Shown: positions 7,185 to 8,862 of the stretch, piece after piece
Layout of the letters: each line of letters starts with the position of its first letter
How positions within the stretch are numbered: position 1 is the stretch's first letter
Origin: Desulfobulbaceae bacterium
Lineage (GTDB): Bacteria > Desulfobacterota > Desulfobulbia > Desulfobulbales > SURF-16
Assembly: GCA_021160685.1 (NCBI GenBank)
Contig: JAGHCC010000148.1
Coordinates: 1-8,862 of the forward strand
Length of the DNA: 8,862 bases
Direction: 5' to 3'
Translations under genes and position numbers: made by a program
The notes under the pieces: generated by a model
Database searches by the model: none
What the model was told of the DNA's origin: nothing
The model's input: the letters and a program-made list of their open reading frames with translations, nothing else

Positions 7185-7253
7185 TATCAGCCATCAGTAA
7201 CCGTTCACCGGGGCACCAATTTTACGGCAACTACTGTCTTGTAAGCGTTTACC
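7185..7253. repeat. Short degenerate repeats in the murD/zinc-ribbon spacer
   Basis: Two related 13-mers, GTAACCGTTCACC (7197-7209) and GTAAGCGTTTACC (7241-7253), match at 11 of 13 positions, lie in the same orientation 44 nt apart, and are each followed by a GCACC. Next to the first copy are two degenerate heptamers, TATCAGC and CATCAGT (7185-7198). The 103-nt spacer has no FtsW-like coding remnant in any minus-strand frame I read. The repeats could be protein-binding half sites or eroded copies of a dispersed intergenic repeat; the sequence alone does not decide. Confidence 0.5.
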
Positions 7254-7262
7254 AGCACCTCA

Positions 7263-8675
7263 TTAAGCCATCTGGAGCATGGACTGGCGGTCAGCCTTTT
7301 CCCTGACCTTGAAAACCTCTTCCTGAAAAACCCTGCCCCGCTCTACATAACTCGCAAACTGATCAAAACTGGCGCAGGCCGGGGACAGCAAAACAACGTC
7401 TCCGGCAACGGCAATCTCACCAGCCCTATGCACCGCATGGGCCAACGACTCCAACTTCTCCACTTCAATCAGGCCGGCAAAAGATTCCGACATTTTACCC
7501 CGGGCCTCGCCAATCAGAAGCATAGTCTTGACATGGCGCTCCACTGTACGGCGCAGCAGCCTGTAATCACCGCCCTTGTCCCGACCGCCGGCAATAAGGA
7601 TTACAGGCCGGGTCATTGCTTTTAGGGCCGAATCAACCGCGCCGATATTTGTTGCCTTTGAATCGTCAAAATAGCTGACTCCGGCAATGTCCGCCACAAA
7701 TGCAAGGCGGTGGGGCAAGGTGGAAAAATCCGCCAGACCCCGGTTGATTCCCCGCTCCGAACATCCCATAAGGCGAGCGCCAAGGATAGCTGCCATGCTG
7801 TTTTCGTCATTGGGCGAACTACGCAGTGTTGCGGGCAGATCATAGTCTTCTTCACTTCTGTCCGCAGCCAACCTTACTGTAATGCGGCCATCCTGGACCG
7901 TGGCTTCATTCTTGTCATGCGGATCACATCCAAAAAAGAACCGTTGTCCGGCACCGGACGGAGATAAGTCAAGATGTTTCCTGATTTCAGGATCATCATG
8001 ATTAATGATCATCTTATCGCCCCTTCCCTGACTGGCAAAGATTCGAAATTTCGACTTTCCATACGCGGCAAAAGAGTCATAACGATCCAGATGATCAGGG
8101 GTAATATTCAGTAAAACTCCAACATCGGGCCGGAAATTCTCCGCCGTATCAAGCTGAAAACTGCTGACTTCCAAAACAACCACGTCAGCGTCTTGCGAAG
8201 TAACAAGATAGTCGGCAAGGGGCGTTCCGATATTTCCGCCGACAAAAACATTTTTTCCATCCGCCCTCAACAGTTCTCCCAGCAGGGTGGTCACTGTGGT
8301 CTTGCCATTGGTGCCGGTAACAGCAACAACCGGCGTCCGGAGATAATCCTCGGCAAAGGCCAGTTCGCCGATCATGGGAATTTTTTTTGCCCTGGCAGCC
8401 TGCAGAACCGGAAGATCCAGGGGAACTCCGGGGCTGACAACTATCAAATCAGCGGAAACAAACAACTCGGCTGAATGACCGCCGAATTCGCTCCGGATAT
8501 TTTTTTCTGTGAGCCAGGCAAGAATCTCCGGTTTGATCGTCTCCCGGTCCGCGCCCTCGGAGACCATAACTTCGGCTCCCTGGCGCAGGAGAAAACGCGC
8601 TGCGGCCAGACCGGATTTCCCCAATCCCATTACCACGACCCGGCCTGTTTCTATTTTTTCCCTGATCCAGCACAT
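7263..8675 (-). CDS. murD: UDP-MurNAc-L-alanine--D-glutamate ligase MurD
   Basis: MurD adds D-glutamate to UDP-MurNAc-L-Ala with ATP in the cytoplasm. At 470 residues it is a little longer than the roughly 440 of E. coli MurD. Motifs in order: GLGKSG (17-22), P-loop GTNGKTTVT (121-129), EVSSFQLD (169-176), and NITPDHLDRY (190-199). The probable carbamylated lysine is K209 in KSKFRIF, followed by LPHRL (320-324), DDSKATN (337-343) and SPACASFDQF (431-440). The usual G-x-H-N-x-x-N motif of the central domain reads SSPNDEN (286-292), keeping both asparagines but not the histidine. The ATG at 8675 gives a normal family N-terminus. No Shine-Dalgarno site precedes it, because the leader is an A-rich stretch next to a pyrimidine-rich repeat arm. 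It follows mraY, as in most dcw clusters, across a 167-nt spacer. Confidence 0.97.
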   Translation of the reverse strand: MCWIREKIETGRVVVMGLGKSGLAAARFLLRQGAEVMVSEGADRETIKPEILAWLTEKNIRSEFGGHSAELFVSADLIVVSPGVPLDLPVLQAARAKKIPMIGELAFAEDYLRTPVVAVTGTNGKTTVTTLLGELLRADGKNVFVGGNIGTPLADYLVTSQDADVVVLEVSSFQLDTAENFRPDVGVLLNITPDHLDRYDSFAAYGKSKFRIFASQGRGDKMIINHDDPEIRKHLDLSPSGAGQRFFFGCDPHDKNEATVQDGRITVRLAADRSEEDYDLPATLRSSPNDENSMAAILGARLMGCSERGINRGLADFSTLPHRLAFVADIAGVSYFDDSKATNIGAVDSALKAMTRPVILIAGGRDKGGDYRLLRRTVERHVKTMLLIGEARGKMSESFAGLIEVEKLESLAHAVHRAGEIAVAGDVVLLSPACASFDQFASYVERGRVFQEEVFKVREKADRQSMLQMA

Positions 8676-8687
8676 TTTTTAATTCGA

Positions 8688-8845
8688 GGGTCAGAGGGAC
8701 AAAGGGTCAGAGGGGCAGAGGGAAAAGCAACCCCCTATGCATCTTAGTCCCTTAGTCCCTCTTCCCCTCTTCCCCTTTGTCCCTTTGTCCCTTTGTCCCT
8801 CTGTCCCTTCTCCCTCTGTCCCTCTGTCCCTCTGTCCCTCTGTCA
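8688..8845. repeat. Opposed octamer tandem arrays (large imperfect inverted repeat)
   Basis: The spacer between mraY and murD is almost wholly short tandem repeat. The left array (8688-8722) has four octamers: GGGTCAGA, GGGACAAA, GGGTCAGA, GGGGCAGA, plus GGG. After about 22 nt of unrelated sequence, the right array (8745-8845) has eleven octamers of the reverse-complement family (TAGTCCCT x2, CTTCCCCT x2, TTGTCCCT x3, CTGTCCCT x4), with one 7-nt unit, TCTCCCT, among them. A perfect 15-bp inverted repeat pairs 8692-8706 with 8789-8803, and weaker pairing extends to either side. In the murD transcript, purine-rich units would come first and the pyrimidine-rich arm would end about 12 nt before the start codon. 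The mraY stop codon forms the first, diverged unit. It is not a CRISPR (units too short, no spacers) and not a standard terminator (no U-run). Confidence 0.85.
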
Positions 8846-8862
8846 CCGCAACTTCAAAGTGG
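8843..8862 (-). CDS. mraY: 3' end of mraY (partial)
   Basis: Only the last five codons and the stop are in the window. Read on the minus strand they encode Thr-Leu-Lys-Leu-Arg-stop, the ending typical of MraY, the membrane phospho-MurNAc-pentapeptide transferase that makes lipid I (E. coli MraY ends TLKVR). mraY directly before murD is also the standard dcw order. The call rests on a very short stretch plus context. The stop codon is immediately followed by the octamer array. Confidence 0.65.

Noticed and set aside
7205..7258. 17-residue GTG-started open frame just after murD
   Set aside because: It lacks a ribosome site, is made largely of the spacer repeats, and is too short to support without conservation data.
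8688..8845. Octamer arrays as a CRISPR or a transcription terminator
   Set aside because: Units are only 8 nt and directly adjacent, with no unique spacers, so it is not a CRISPR. No U-run follows the hairpin in either direction, so it is not a standard intrinsic terminator.

Overview
The window is the 3' part of a bacterial division and cell wall (dcw) cluster, read almost wholly on the minus strand. In transcription order (right to left) it holds the last codons of mraY, then murD, a small zinc-ribbon gene, murG, murC, murB, ftsQ, ftsA, and ftsZ, which runs off the left edge just before its C-terminal peptide. The gene order, the FtsQ/FtsA/FtsZ set and the MurC/MurG sequences point to a Gram-negative bacterium. 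A Desulfobacterota ('Deltaproteobacteria') source is my best guess, from the general look of the proteins and the CxxC...CPEC mini-protein. No taxonomic marker was tested.

Layout by position: ftsZ (1-1134, partial), 136-nt AT-rich spacer, ftsA (1271-2500), 101-nt spacer with two GC hairpins and an AT-rich direct repeat, ftsQ (2602-3429), murB (3426-4421), murC (4418-5809), 52-nt spacer, murG (5862-6974), zinc-ribbon protein (6974-7159), 103-nt spacer with short repeats, murD (7263-8675), 167-nt spacer filled by two opposed octamer arrays, and the mraY tail (8843-8862). murC/murB and murB/ftsQ overlap by 4 nt, and the zinc-ribbon gene and murG share one base (TAATG). This argues for translational coupling inside one operon.

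The genes work as one pathway. MraY makes lipid I at the membrane. MurB, MurC and MurD act earlier, building the cytoplasmic UDP-MurNAc-peptide. MurG converts lipid I to lipid II. FtsQ, FtsA and FtsZ form part of the divisome that directs septal wall synthesis. Two genes often found in this segment are missing: ftsW, expected between murD and murG, and ddl, often found beside murB/ftsQ. The ftsW slot holds only the 61-residue CxxC/CxxC protein.

The coding part is ordinary. The unusual content is in the spacers: four of them carry different short repeats with 7-, 8- or 14-nt periods, or diverged 13-mers. The largest is an inverted pair of GGGACAGA-type octamer arrays that begins at the mraY stop codon and ends just upstream of murD, which has no Shine-Dalgarno sequence. 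I see no mobile element, CRISPR array, RNA gene or clear new defence or metabolic system.
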